Notes under the pieces: model-generated
What the model was told of the DNA's origin: nothing
What the model saw: the letters and a program-made list of their open reading frames with translations, nothing else
Database searches by the model: none
DNA from: an uncultured Magnetococcales bacterium
GTDB taxonomy: Bacteria > Pseudomonadota > Magnetococcia > Magnetococcales > Magnetaquicoccaceae
Length of the DNA stretch: 8,095 bases
Assembly (NCBI GenBank): GCA_903913345.1
Contig: CAIWLA010000409.1
Span: 1 to 8,095 of the forward strand
Reading direction: 5' to 3'
In this document: positions 1-5,927 of the stretch, one piece after another
Numbering within the stretch: the stretch's first letter is position 1
Layout of the letters: every line of letters starts with the position of its first letter
Made by a program: the position numbers and the translations under genes

Positions 1-47
1 CCCTGCGCCACACCCGGTTGGATAAAAATCTGGATCAAAAGATGTAG
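1..47 (+). CDS. Possible 3' end of an upstream gene (partial)
   Basis: One plus-strand frame from the window edge (first complete codon at 3) reads LRHTRLDKNLDQKM and stops at TAG 45-47. The charged, soluble composition would suit the C-terminus of a protein. Of the other two plus frames, one stops at once and one runs on in a less protein-like composition. Fourteen codons are too few to identify a family, and the call could be chance. A weak hairpin (CAACC 53-57 with GGTTG 72-76, then a short T-rich stretch) follows and could mark the end of a transcript, but it is marginal. Confidence 0.25.
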   Translation, partial: LRHTRLDKNLDQKM

Positions 48-86
48 TGGCGCAACCGACCTGATTTGACGGGTTGTACTTTTCAG

Positions 87-108
87 AACAAACTGAAAAC
101 AAACTGAA
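87..108. repeat. Exact 11-bp tandem direct repeat
   Basis: AACAAACTGAA occurs twice back to back, at 87-97 and 98-108. The 11-bp period is about one helical turn, so both copies present the same face of the DNA. It lies in the non-coding region upstream of the rhodanese gene and could be a regulator-binding site. No recognised operator consensus was matched, so function is unknown. Confidence 0.6.
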
Positions 109-205
109 GTATGTCCTGAATCCCCCCGCAAAAAAACAGAAAACCTGCCCAAAAATCCGGTGGTGCATTCTGGCACGGTCTTGCGCTTTTGTCCGGGGGG
201 TGCTA

Positions 206-217
206 CGCTTGCAAGCG
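206..217. repeat. 12-bp perfect palindrome upstream of the rhodanese gene
   Basis: CGCTTGCAAGCG is its own reverse complement and ends 38 bp before the preferred GTG start at 256. A dyad of this size in a promoter or leader position could be a dimeric-regulator operator. It is short, and 12-bp palindromes also arise by chance, so this is a candidate only. Confidence 0.35.
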
Positions 218-235
218 AGTGTTTCTGCCGATTGA

Positions 236-249
236 GGGGGGGTTGGGGG
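236..249 (+). promoter_or_regulatory. G-rich ribosome-binding region that supports the GTG start at 256
   Basis: A run of seven G, then TT, then five G sits 7-20 bases before GTG 256. GAGGGGGG and GGGGGA both approximate a Shine-Dalgarno sequence at usable spacing. No comparable signal precedes the further-upstream GTG at 160. This and the signal-peptide position decide the start chosen for the rhodanese gene. Confidence 0.5.
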
Positions 250-255
250 AAAATC

Positions 256-1047
256 GTGATCCACTTTGACCAGAACACCCGTGGCGGGCACAGACCCTCC
301 TCTCCGATCGGGCCGTATCGGCTCGCGGGCGGGCTGTTCGCCATGTTTTGGCTGCTCCTGTTCCCGCCGATGGCTCATGCCGAAGAGACCGACCCGTTTC
401 CAGTCAAAATTACCGCCAACCTCCCTTTTGTCGATCTGCCCCACATTGACCAGGGCAAGGATCTCCGTCTGAAAAGAGATCAAAATCCAGACAGTGTGAT
501 CGATTTTGATTTTTCCTTCACCTCCAGGGCCTGCCCTCCCTTTTGCATCCAGCCCATGACCCTCAGTCCGGGGGTGGAGACCATTGCCGAACTGGAGGTG
601 ATCGATGTGATCAAACGGATTGCCCAAAAGGACAATTCCATCATGCTGATCGATTCCCGAACCGACGAATGGCTCAAAAAGGGGATGATCCCCGGAGCAG
701 TCTCCATCCCCTGGACCAGACTGCACTACAAACACACCGACAAGGAAACATTGGCGGATATCCTGCTCATGCAGTTCGGCGTGGGCAAGGAGGATGACCT
801 GCTCAGCTTTCAGGATGCCAAGACGTTGGTCTTCTACTGCAATGGCAACTGGTGCGGACAGTCTCCCACCTCCATTCGATCCCTGCTGATGTTGGGCTAT
901 CCACCCCATAAATTGAAGTGGTATCGGGACGGCATGCAGGCCTGGATGATGCTGGGTTTGACCACCGTTCAGCCGCCGGAGACCGCCGCGCCTGCCGTCA
1001 AAAAGGAGGACGCAAAAGTGGACAACACACCTGCGGGACAGCACTGA
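256..1047 (+). CDS. Exported rhodanese-domain protein with an extra CPPFC motif
   Basis: Predicted periplasmic protein of 263 aa with a single rhodanese (sulfurtransferase-fold) domain. GTG 256 is preferred over GTG 160: it has a G-rich ribosome-binding site and gives a usual-size export signal. The hydrophobic run LAGGLFAMFWLLLFPPM ends in AHA, with likely cleavage after A42. The rhodanese domain spans about residues 115-237. Its active-site loop is YCNGNWCGQS, with C195 in the usual catalytic position and a second cysteine, C200, five residues on. It ends with the typical KWYRDGMQAWMMLGL segment. Before the domain lies a cysteine pair in CPPFCIQPM (C93, C97). The first 70 mature residues match nothing else I recognise. 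The substrate is unknown: persulfide carrier, thiol/redox sensor or non-catalytic binding protein are all possible. The gene overlaps the next one by one base (TGATG), so the two are probably translationally coupled and work together. Confidence 0.85.
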   Translation: MIHFDQNTRGGHRPSSPIGPYRLAGGLFAMFWLLLFPPMAHAEETDPFPVKITANLPFVDLPHIDQGKDLRLKRDQNPDSVIDFDFSFTSRACPPFCIQPMTLSPGVETIAELEVIDVIKRIAQKDNSIMLIDSRTDEWLKKGMIPGAVSIPWTRLHYKHTDKETLADILLMQFGVGKEDDLLSFQDAKTLVFYCNGNWCGQSPTSIRSLLMLGYPPHKLKWYRDGMQAWMMLGLTTVQPPETAAPAVKKEDAKVDNTPAGQH

Positions 1048-2732
1048 TGGACAGACCGAAACACCCCACCCTGTGGCGCAACCACAGCCTGATCTACCCC
1101 GTCATCTTTTTCCTGCTGTTGGCCATCAGTGCCACTCTGGCGGTGGGTTATACGATCAACTTTGCCATCCTGGAGGATGTGCTGCGGGAACGCATGGCGC
1201 GTCAAGCCCAGCAGGTCGGCAGCGACATACTGCAGACCCTGGAGGACAGGGTGCAAAGGCTTGAACGGTTCAAGGAGTCCTGGCTGGACAGCACCCGTTG
1301 GAATCAGGATGCCGGGAATGATCCCCGACTGGCAGGCGGACGGACCGATGATACCCCGGACGCCATATGGAAACAAATGAAGGAGTTCTTTTCCCTCTGG
1401 GGCGTGGATTTCATCCTGCTGTTGGACCCCTCTGGACGGGTGGTCCGGCAGATGCCCGCCCAATTTACCGACCAGCCCATCCCATCGGGCCTGTTGGAAC
1501 AGGTACGTACCCGCTCCGCCCAGGACCAGGCCGCCTGGCATCTGGCGCAGATCTCTGGAAACTGGCAGATCATGTTTTTTGTCCCGATCAAGGTGGAGGC
1601 AACGGCAGACGCCTTCCTGCTGGTCTTTGGTCAAGGGTTCGACAAGATGGTGAGCAAACTCCGGCGGGAAAATCCCACCCGTCTCTTTCTGATAGCAGAC
1701 CTGCAGGGGGTGGCCGCCGGCAACCGGGAATTGTTGGCCGGGGTCCATTTTCAACCGGAAATCGCGGTCGAAACCATCCGCGCAGGTGTTCCGCGTATGG
1801 TTTTCGACAGCAGCCAACCCAGCAATCTGTACTACACACCCATCACCTTCCTGGGGCAAACCTTCAGCCTGGTGGTGCCTGTGGCCCTGGACGAGGTGCG
1901 TCAGGTATTGACCAACAGTCGGCAACGGTTGATCGGCTCTTTCGTGTTTATTATCGCATTCCTGGTGGGTTTGGGCCTCGTCATGGAACGGATCCTGCTG
2001 CGGCCCTTGCGCGGGCTGCGGGCGAAAGCGGATATCATGGTGAGTGCCTGTTCCCACGAGGAACAGGCACTCCACCTCAACCCGAATGAACAGGGCAATG
2101 AGATTGTCATGCTGGAGAGGGCCATGGAAGAGGCCTCCATCAAGCTCTATGCCCACGTTGCCCATCTGGTGGACACAAAACAACTTTTGGAGGGCTTTGC
2201 CCTCAAGGATCCCATTACCGAGTTGGGCAATCAGCGCATGTTGGACGAATTCCTGAATCTGACCCTGGGATCCTGCAAGCGCAAGCAACGTCAGGTGGCG
2301 GTGGTCCTCATTGTCCCCGATCTGCCCGACAAACATCCGGGTGTTGCGAACCCCGAAGCGTACAACCAGATCCTGCGCGAGTTGGCCATCCGGTTACGCA
2401 ACCAGATGCGCGGCGAAGACCTGGCCTTCCGTGTGCAGCACAATGAATTTGTCGCCTTTGCCCCGGAGTGTGGCGACGAAGAACAGATTCTGTCCATGGT
2501 GTATCGCCTGCATCGGTCTCTCACTCAACCGTATCGCCTGGACGACAAACAGGAAATCATGCTGGGCGTTCACTTGGGGGTGGCGGTTTTTCCTGGGGCC
2601 GGGGAGCAGGGAGGGGTGTTGCTGGCCAATGCGCGGATTGCCCTGGAATCGGCGTACAAAGAGGGTCAACGCCCCTTTTCCGTCTTCAATTTTCCCCATG
2701 CCACCGATGACAATGACGCCGCCGGTGATTGA
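1047..2732 (+). CDS. Membrane sensor protein with periplasmic Cache/CHASE-like domain and degenerate GGDEF domain
   Basis: 561-aa inner-membrane protein. TM1 is about residues 15-35 and TM2 about 295-313. The roughly 255-residue periplasmic part contains a Cache-like strand pattern (DFILLLDPSGRVV from D121), so it probably senses a small ligand. A HAMP-like/coiled linker (about 316-385) leads to a GGDEF domain (about 388-550, opening with DPITELGNQRML). The domain aligns without gaps to PleD over residues 423-468, and the key positions are changed: the metal Asp is V423, the guanine-binding Asn and Asp are P431 and N440, and the GG(D/E)EF signature is QHNEF (464-468). It should therefore not make c-di-GMP. 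The inhibitory-site motif RxxD (R455, D458) is kept at its normal spacing, which suggests a c-di-GMP-binding effector. ATG 1047 is chosen because it overlaps the rhodanese stop and opens directly into a normal N-terminus and TM1. An in-frame start further upstream would run inside the rhodanese gene. The ligand and output partner are unknown. Confidence 0.88.
   Translation: MDRPKHPTLWRNHSLIYPVIFFLLLAISATLAVGYTINFAILEDVLRERMARQAQQVGSDILQTLEDRVQRLERFKESWLDSTRWNQDAGNDPRLAGGRTDDTPDAIWKQMKEFFSLWGVDFILLLDPSGRVVRQMPAQFTDQPIPSGLLEQVRTRSAQDQAAWHLAQISGNWQIMFFVPIKVEATADAFLLVFGQGFDKMVSKLRRENPTRLFLIADLQGVAAGNRELLAGVHFQPEIAVETIRAGVPRMVFDSSQPSNLYYTPITFLGQTFSLVVPVALDEVRQVLTNSRQRLIGSFVFIIAFLVGLGLVMERILLRPLRGLRAKADIMVSACSHEEQALHLNPNEQGNEIVMLERAMEEASIKLYAHVAHLVDTKQLLEGFALKDPITELGNQRMLDEFLNLTLGSCKRKQRQVAVVLIVPDLPDKHPGVANPEAYNQILRELAIRLRNQMRGEDLAFRVQHNEFVAFAPECGDEEQILSMVYRLHRSLTQPYRLDDKQEIMLGVHLGVAVFPGAGEQGGVLLANARIALESAYKEGQRPFSVFNFPHATDDNDAAGD
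2042..2072. repeat. Perfect 13-bp inverted repeat inside the GGDEF-protein gene
   Basis: GAGTGCCTGTTCC (2042-2054) is followed by the 5-nt loop CACGA and its exact reverse complement GGAACAGGCACTC (2060-2072). In RNA this would form a very stable hairpin. It codes for about VSACSHEEQALHL (residues 332-343) in the HAMP-to-GGDEF linker. No T-run follows, so it is not a standard terminator. Confidence 0.85.
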
Positions 2733-2738
2733 CGGTGC

Positions 2739-2760
2739 GCGGGGGAGATCATCCCCCCGC
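2739..2760 (+). other. GC-rich hairpin after the GGDEF-protein gene
   Basis: GCGGGGG (2739-2745) pairs with CCCCCGC (2754-2760) around an 8-nt loop, starting 6 bp after the TGA stop. A second CCCCCGC at 2772-2778 could pair with the same left arm instead. The position suits a transcript end, but the sequence after it is A-rich on this strand and has no T-run. It may protect the 3' end or act as a Rho-dependent or non-canonical stop, not an intrinsic terminator. Confidence 0.45.
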
Positions 2761-2833
2761 AGACACCTAATCCCCCGCAAACAATTAAAAAAAACCAGAA
2801 AATCAAGCAGTGAATCCTGGCCACCAAGAATCA

Positions 2834-2862
2834 TTGACGAATTGCCTGGATAAAGAGATACT
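2834..2862 (+). promoter_or_regulatory. Candidate sigma70-type promoter for the hflK-fabH gene run
   Basis: TTGACG (2834-2839, 5 of 6 consensus) and GATACT (2857-2862, 4 of 6) are separated by exactly 17 bp. Transcription would begin near 2869, about 30 bp before the hflK ATG. It is the only good promoter match found in the 168-bp gap, and it precedes a long same-strand gene run. Confidence 0.6.
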
Positions 2863-2900
2863 ACCCGTTTGGAAAAAACTCGATTGCTGGGGAGTCTGTT

Positions 2901-3983
2901 ATGTCTTGGAACGATAGTGGTGGACACCAGGGGGGGCCGTGGGGGACAGGGCCTGTACCACCTCAACCGCCTGATATTGAAAAAATAATCGAATTGCTGC
3001 GCGAAAAAATGTCCGGCAAAATGTCCGGGGGACGGTTCTGGCCCTATTTCGGTGCCCTGGCGTTTGTGTTGTGGATGGCAACGGGCGTCTATCTGGTCGC
3101 ACCGGATGAAAAAGGGGTGGTAACGCGGTTTGGCCGGTATGTGGAAACCACGGATTCCGGTCCCCATTTTCATCTGCCCTACCCGATTGAAACCGTTTAC
3201 ACCCCCAAGGCCACTCAGGTGCAACGGGTCGAGATCGGCTATCGCACCCGTGGTCGGGCCACGGTTTCGGTCGCGGAAGAGTCCTTGATGCTGACCGGCG
3301 ATGAAAACATTATCGACATCAACATGAGTGTGCAGTATCGCATCGAGGAAAACGGGGCCGCCAATTATTTGTTCAACCTCAGAAACCCCAGCAGCGACCC
3401 CCACATGCTCGTGCGTGCCGTCTCGGAGGCCTCCATTCGTCAGGTGATCGGGCGCAACAGCATCGATACCGCCTTGACCACGGGCAAGGAAAAGATCCAG
3501 GCGGATACCAAACAGACCATGCAGGCCATCCTCGACACCTATCGCAGCGGCTTGCGGGTGATCAACGTGCAGTTGCAACAGGTGGCTCCCCCGGAAGAGG
3601 TGATCCATGCCTTCAAGGATGTGGCCAGTGCCCGAGAAGATCGGGAACGGGCCATCAACGAGGCCCAGGGTTATGCCAACGATATTTTGCCCAAGGCCAA
3701 GGGCGAAGCCGCCAAACAGGTCCAGGAGGCTGAGGCCTATAAAACAGCCCGCTTGACCAAAGCCGAAGGAGAGGTGCATCGCTTTTTGTCCCTGCTGACG
3801 GAATACAACAAGGCCAAAGAGGTGACCCGTACCCGTCTCTATCTGGAAACCATGGAAAAGATTCTGCCTGACATGAACAAGCTGATTGTGCAACCCGGTG
3901 GCAGCCAGGGGGTATTGCCCTACCTGCCCCTGCATGGGACCAGCAAAAGTCAGCCGACTGCGGAAAAGGGAGCGGCCCAATGA
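2901..3983 (+). CDS. hflK: FtsH protease regulator subunit HflK
   Basis: HflK pairs with HflC in a large inner-membrane, periplasm-facing SPFH assembly that encloses the FtsH AAA protease and modulates its access to membrane substrates. The 360-aa product opens with MSWNDSGG and a Gly/Pro-rich segment (about 1-24), as HflK proteins do. One membrane segment follows (about 47-66), then VAPDEKGVVTRFGRYVETTDSGPHFHLPYPIE, the signature start of the band-7/SPFH domain. An Ala/Glu/Lys-rich coiled-coil region lies at about 235-320. It is somewhat shorter than E. coli HflK (about 419 aa), mainly at the N-terminus. The ATG has a strong GGGGAG ribosome-binding site (2889-2894, 6-nt spacing). Its stop overlaps the hflC start as ATGA, implying coupled translation of the two partners. 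A G-quadruplex-type motif lies about 30 nt inside the gene. The assignment is secure. Confidence 0.97.
   Translation: MSWNDSGGHQGGPWGTGPVPPQPPDIEKIIELLREKMSGKMSGGRFWPYFGALAFVLWMATGVYLVAPDEKGVVTRFGRYVETTDSGPHFHLPYPIETVYTPKATQVQRVEIGYRTRGRATVSVAEESLMLTGDENIIDINMSVQYRIEENGAANYLFNLRNPSSDPHMLVRAVSEASIRQVIGRNSIDTALTTGKEKIQADTKQTMQAILDTYRSGLRVINVQLQQVAPPEEVIHAFKDVASAREDRERAINEAQGYANDILPKAKGEAAKQVQEAEAYKTARLTKAEGEVHRFLSLLTEYNKAKEVTRTRLYLETMEKILPDMNKLIVQPGGSQGVLPYLPLHGTSKSQPTAEKGAAQ
2930..2951 (+). other. Potential G-quadruplex motif in the hflK 5' coding region
   Basis: Four or more G-tracts of at least three occur with short loops: seven G at 2930-2936 (usable as two tracts), five G at 2941-2945 and three G at 2949-2951. 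This satisfies the usual G3+N1-7 pattern on the sense strand. It encodes the Gly-rich GGPWGTG of HflK, so it may simply reflect glycine codons. Confidence 0.5.
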
Positions 3984-4897
3984 ATCAGAGCAATCTTGCA
4001 AAAGGGTTGATGGCATTGGTCCTGGCCATGCTGGTGCTGATTTCCCAGGCGGTTTTCACCGTGCATCAGGTGGAACAGGTTTTGATCGTGCAGTTGGGCA
4101 AGCCCATTCGGCCCATCACCGAACCGGGGCTGCATTTCAAGGTTCCATTCATCCAGGATGCCTTCTCCTTTGAAAGGCGTCTGCTGATCTTTGATCAGGA
4201 TCCCCAGGAGGTGCTCTCCTCCGACAAGAAAAATCTCAAGGTGGACAACTATGCCCTGTGGCGCATTGTCGATCCCCTGAAATATTTCCAGACGGTGCGC
4301 AACGAGGAGGGGGCCACCTCCCGGTTGAGCGATATTATCTATTCCAATATTCGTGAGGTATTGGGCCAATATACCATGATGGAAATTGTGGCCGGATCCC
4401 GGGCCGATCTGGTGACCCGCATCCGCGATCAGGCCAGTTTGCAGGCGGCCCAGTATGGCATTGAGATTGTGGATGTCCGCATCCAACGGACCGACCTGCC
4501 GCCGGAAAACTCCAAGGCGGTCTTCCGCCGGATGCAGACGGAGCGGGAACGGCAGGCCAAGACCTACCGTGCCCAGGGAGAGGAAGAGGCTGTCAAGATT
4601 CGTTCCATGGCAAACCGGGAACGGGAGGTGTTATTGGCCACCGCCTACAAAGAGTCCCAGGAGTTGCGTGGACAGGGTGATGCCGATGCCACCCACATCT
4701 ATGCCGAGGCCTATCGCCAGGATCCCGATTTTTTTGAGTTCAAGCGGATTCTGGACGCTTATGAGAAGGTATTCACCAAGGATACGACCCTCATTCTGGA
4801 ACCTTCCGGATTTTTCCGCTATCTCCAGGATGTGGATTTTCCGGAAAAGGGCGGTGCTGCTGCCACCCGATTGGAGGGTGCCGTCCACGGTGAATGA
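3980..4897 (+). CDS. hflC: FtsH protease regulator subunit HflC
   Basis: Partner of HflK in the membrane SPFH complex around FtsH. The 305-aa product has an N-terminal membrane anchor (about 7-27), then the band-7 domain beginning VHQVEQVLIVQLGKPI and continuing through EPGLHFKVPFIQD. The family-typical segment RRLLIFDQDPQEVLSSDKKNLKVD and the RTDLPPENSKAVFRRMQTER stretch are present. A charged helical region (about 180-235, rich in Arg, Glu and Ala) matches the long coiled-coil helix of the family. Its C-terminus, around FFEFKRILDAYEKVF, is typical of HflC. Start ATG 3980 has GGGAG at 3968-3972 and overlaps the hflK stop by 4 bases. Length is close to that of other HflC proteins. Despite old 'protease' labels, HflC has no protease active site. 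The assignment is secure. Confidence 0.97.
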   Translation: MNQSNLAKGLMALVLAMLVLISQAVFTVHQVEQVLIVQLGKPIRPITEPGLHFKVPFIQDAFSFERRLLIFDQDPQEVLSSDKKNLKVDNYALWRIVDPLKYFQTVRNEEGATSRLSDIIYSNIREVLGQYTMMEIVAGSRADLVTRIRDQASLQAAQYGIEIVDVRIQRTDLPPENSKAVFRRMQTERERQAKTYRAQGEEEAVKIRSMANREREVLLATAYKESQELRGQGDADATHIYAEAYRQDPDFFEFKRILDAYEKVFTKDTTLILEPSGFFRYLQDVDFPEKGGAAATRLEGAVHGE

Positions 4898-5075
4898 TTT
4901 TTTGACGGCGGTCGGTCTGGTGATGATTCTGGAGGGCATTCCCTATTTTGCCATTCCAGACCGGATGCGTCACATGGTGGTTCACATCGCGGAACTGCCG
5001 GATCCCTTTTTGAGACGCACGGGATTTTTTCTCATGTGTTTGGGCCTGTTGCTGGTCTATCTGGTTCGAGGATAA
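4890..5075 (+). CDS. DUF2065 (YjeT-like) small membrane protein
   Basis: 61-aa protein with two predicted membrane segments (about 3-20 and 43-59) separated by a short loop. The pattern LEGIPYFAIPDRMRHMV followed by AELPDPFLRRTGF matches DUF2065, as in E. coli YjeT, which also lies directly after hflKC. The family function is unknown. The repeated linkage suggests a role with HflKC/FtsH at the membrane. The start is GTG 4890, which overlaps the end of hflC by 8 bases. GGAGGG at 4873-4878 is a plausible ribosome-binding site, although at 11 nt the spacing is long. No ATG in this frame would retain the first membrane segment. Translation is probably coupled to hflC. Confidence 0.88.
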   Translation: MNDFLTAVGLVMILEGIPYFAIPDRMRHMVVHIAELPDPFLRRTGFFLMCLGLLLVYLVRG

Positions 5076-5094
5076 TGGGTGACGACGGCAAACA

Positions 5095-5712
5095 ATGAGT
5101 AACCTATCCGCAGAAAACCCGCTGCCCGGCGGGATGGGGACCGACGATACCATCCCGCCCGTCTGGGAGAATCGCAATTTAATCGAAGCAGGGATTGACC
5201 TGGAAGGGGCGCGTCGGTTATTCAAACGGTTCCATGGTTTTGTTCCCCTCTCCCGTCTGCTGGAATTGTCGGCAGTGGCCCCACCGGAGACCGATGCCGA
5301 AGTCAATCTGACGGCCAATCTGGACTCCGCTGCCGACAGACGCCTGTTGCGGGTCTGGGGATCGGTGGCCTGTCTGGTGCGGCGGGTGTGTGCACGTTGT
5401 CTGACGGAATTTTCCACCCGGTTGACCGTCGAAGTGGAGCGGTCGTTCGCCCCCGGACGAGACCCGGCGGCGGCAGACAGTCAGCAGGAGATGGTGGAAG
5501 AGCTGACCTATCTGCCCGATTATCGTCTTTCCATCCCGGCCATGGTGGAAGAAGAGTTGTTGTTGGCCTTACCCATGATTCCACTCTGTCATCCAGACTG
5601 TGCGGGATTGTGTTCCGGTTGTGGTGTGGATCTGAACAAGGACAAATGCCTCTGTGTGGAAAGACCGACAGAGGGGCCGTTTGCCCTGTTAAAAAAACTT
5701 AAAACCGTTTGA
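5095..5712 (+). CDS. yceD: YceD family (DUF177) metal-binding protein
   Basis: 205-aa member of the YceD/DUF177 family, usually encoded just before rpmF, as here. The family has been linked to 23S rRNA accumulation or processing in bacteria and plants; the biochemical activity is unclear. The conserved cysteine features are visible. CARCLTEF (C99, C102) follows the RRVC segment, and the C-terminal cluster C165, C169, C173, C176, C185 and C187 lies in HPDCAGLCSGCGVDLNKD and the tail after it. These are probable metal ligands. A negatively charged stretch (EEL, EEEL) lies between them. ATG 5095 is the longest reasonable start but has only a weak GGGTGA signal 12 nt upstream. ATG 5134 (residue 14) is a workable alternative. 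It begins 19 bp after the DUF2065 stop and ends 16 bp before rpmF. Confidence 0.9.
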   Translation: MSNLSAENPLPGGMGTDDTIPPVWENRNLIEAGIDLEGARRLFKRFHGFVPLSRLLELSAVAPPETDAEVNLTANLDSAADRRLLRVWGSVACLVRRVCARCLTEFSTRLTVEVERSFAPGRDPAAADSQQEMVEELTYLPDYRLSIPAMVEEELLLALPMIPLCHPDCAGLCSGCGVDLNKDKCLCVERPTEGPFALLKKLKTV

Positions 5713-5728
5713 TATTGGGAGAAAAAAA

Positions 5729-5908
5729 ATGGCAGTACCCAAGAAAAAGAGTTCCTCGTCCCGTGGTGGCCATCGTCGGTCACACGATTCCATTCAGGCC
5801 CCCCATTTGGCCATCTGTGCCAATTGCCAGGAGATGCGCCCCTCGCATCATGTGTGCCCCAAATGTGGCTGGTACGATGGCCGTGAGGTTGTTCGGATAG
5901 AAGAATAG
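5729..5908 (+). CDS. rpmF: 50S ribosomal protein L32
   Basis: 59-aa ribosomal protein bL32, a small basic component of the large subunit. It begins MAVPKKKSSSSRGGHRRSHD, the near-universal L32 N-terminus. Four cysteines form the zinc-ribbon version of the protein: CANC (C30, C33) and CPKC (C43, C46). Because it keeps all four, it is the zinc-dependent (C+) type, which zinc-starved bacteria can replace with a C- paralog. Ribosome-binding site GGGAG (5717-5721) is 7 nt before the ATG and is the best in this part of the run, as expected for a highly expressed gene. The yceD-rpmF-plsX-fabH order is common in Pseudomonadota. Confidence 0.97.
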   Translation: MAVPKKKSSSSRGGHRRSHDSIQAPHLAICANCQEMRPSHHVCPKCGWYDGREVVRIEE

Positions 5909-5927
5909 TCCAGCGGTCGCCCTTAAA

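Noticed and set aside
160..255. Longer N-terminus for the rhodanese protein starting at GTG 160
   Set aside because: It would put about 74 residues before the signal-peptide cleavage site, and no ribosome-binding site precedes it. The region looks non-coding and contains the palindrome.
918..1046. Extended start for the GGDEF protein inside the rhodanese gene
   Set aside because: The added residues are an out-of-frame reading of rhodanese coding sequence. ATG 1047 gives a normal membrane-protein N-terminus and a typical stop-start overlap.
969..2336. Long open frame on the minus strand opposite the rhodanese and GGDEF genes (about 455 codons)
   Set aside because: Antisense shadow of two genes with recognised domains; no motif or ribosome-binding site supports it.
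2739..2760. Intrinsic (Rho-independent) terminator after the GGDEF gene
   Set aside because: The hairpin is good but is followed by A-rich sequence, not a T-run, on the transcribed strand, so it is listed only as a hairpin.
2394..4016. Long open frame on the minus strand opposite the GGDEF gene, spacer and hflK (about 540 codons)
   Set aside because: It runs antisense to the clear hflK gene and crosses its promoter region. The translation has low-complexity His/Gln/Gly composition and no recognisable domain, as expected from GC-biased third positions.
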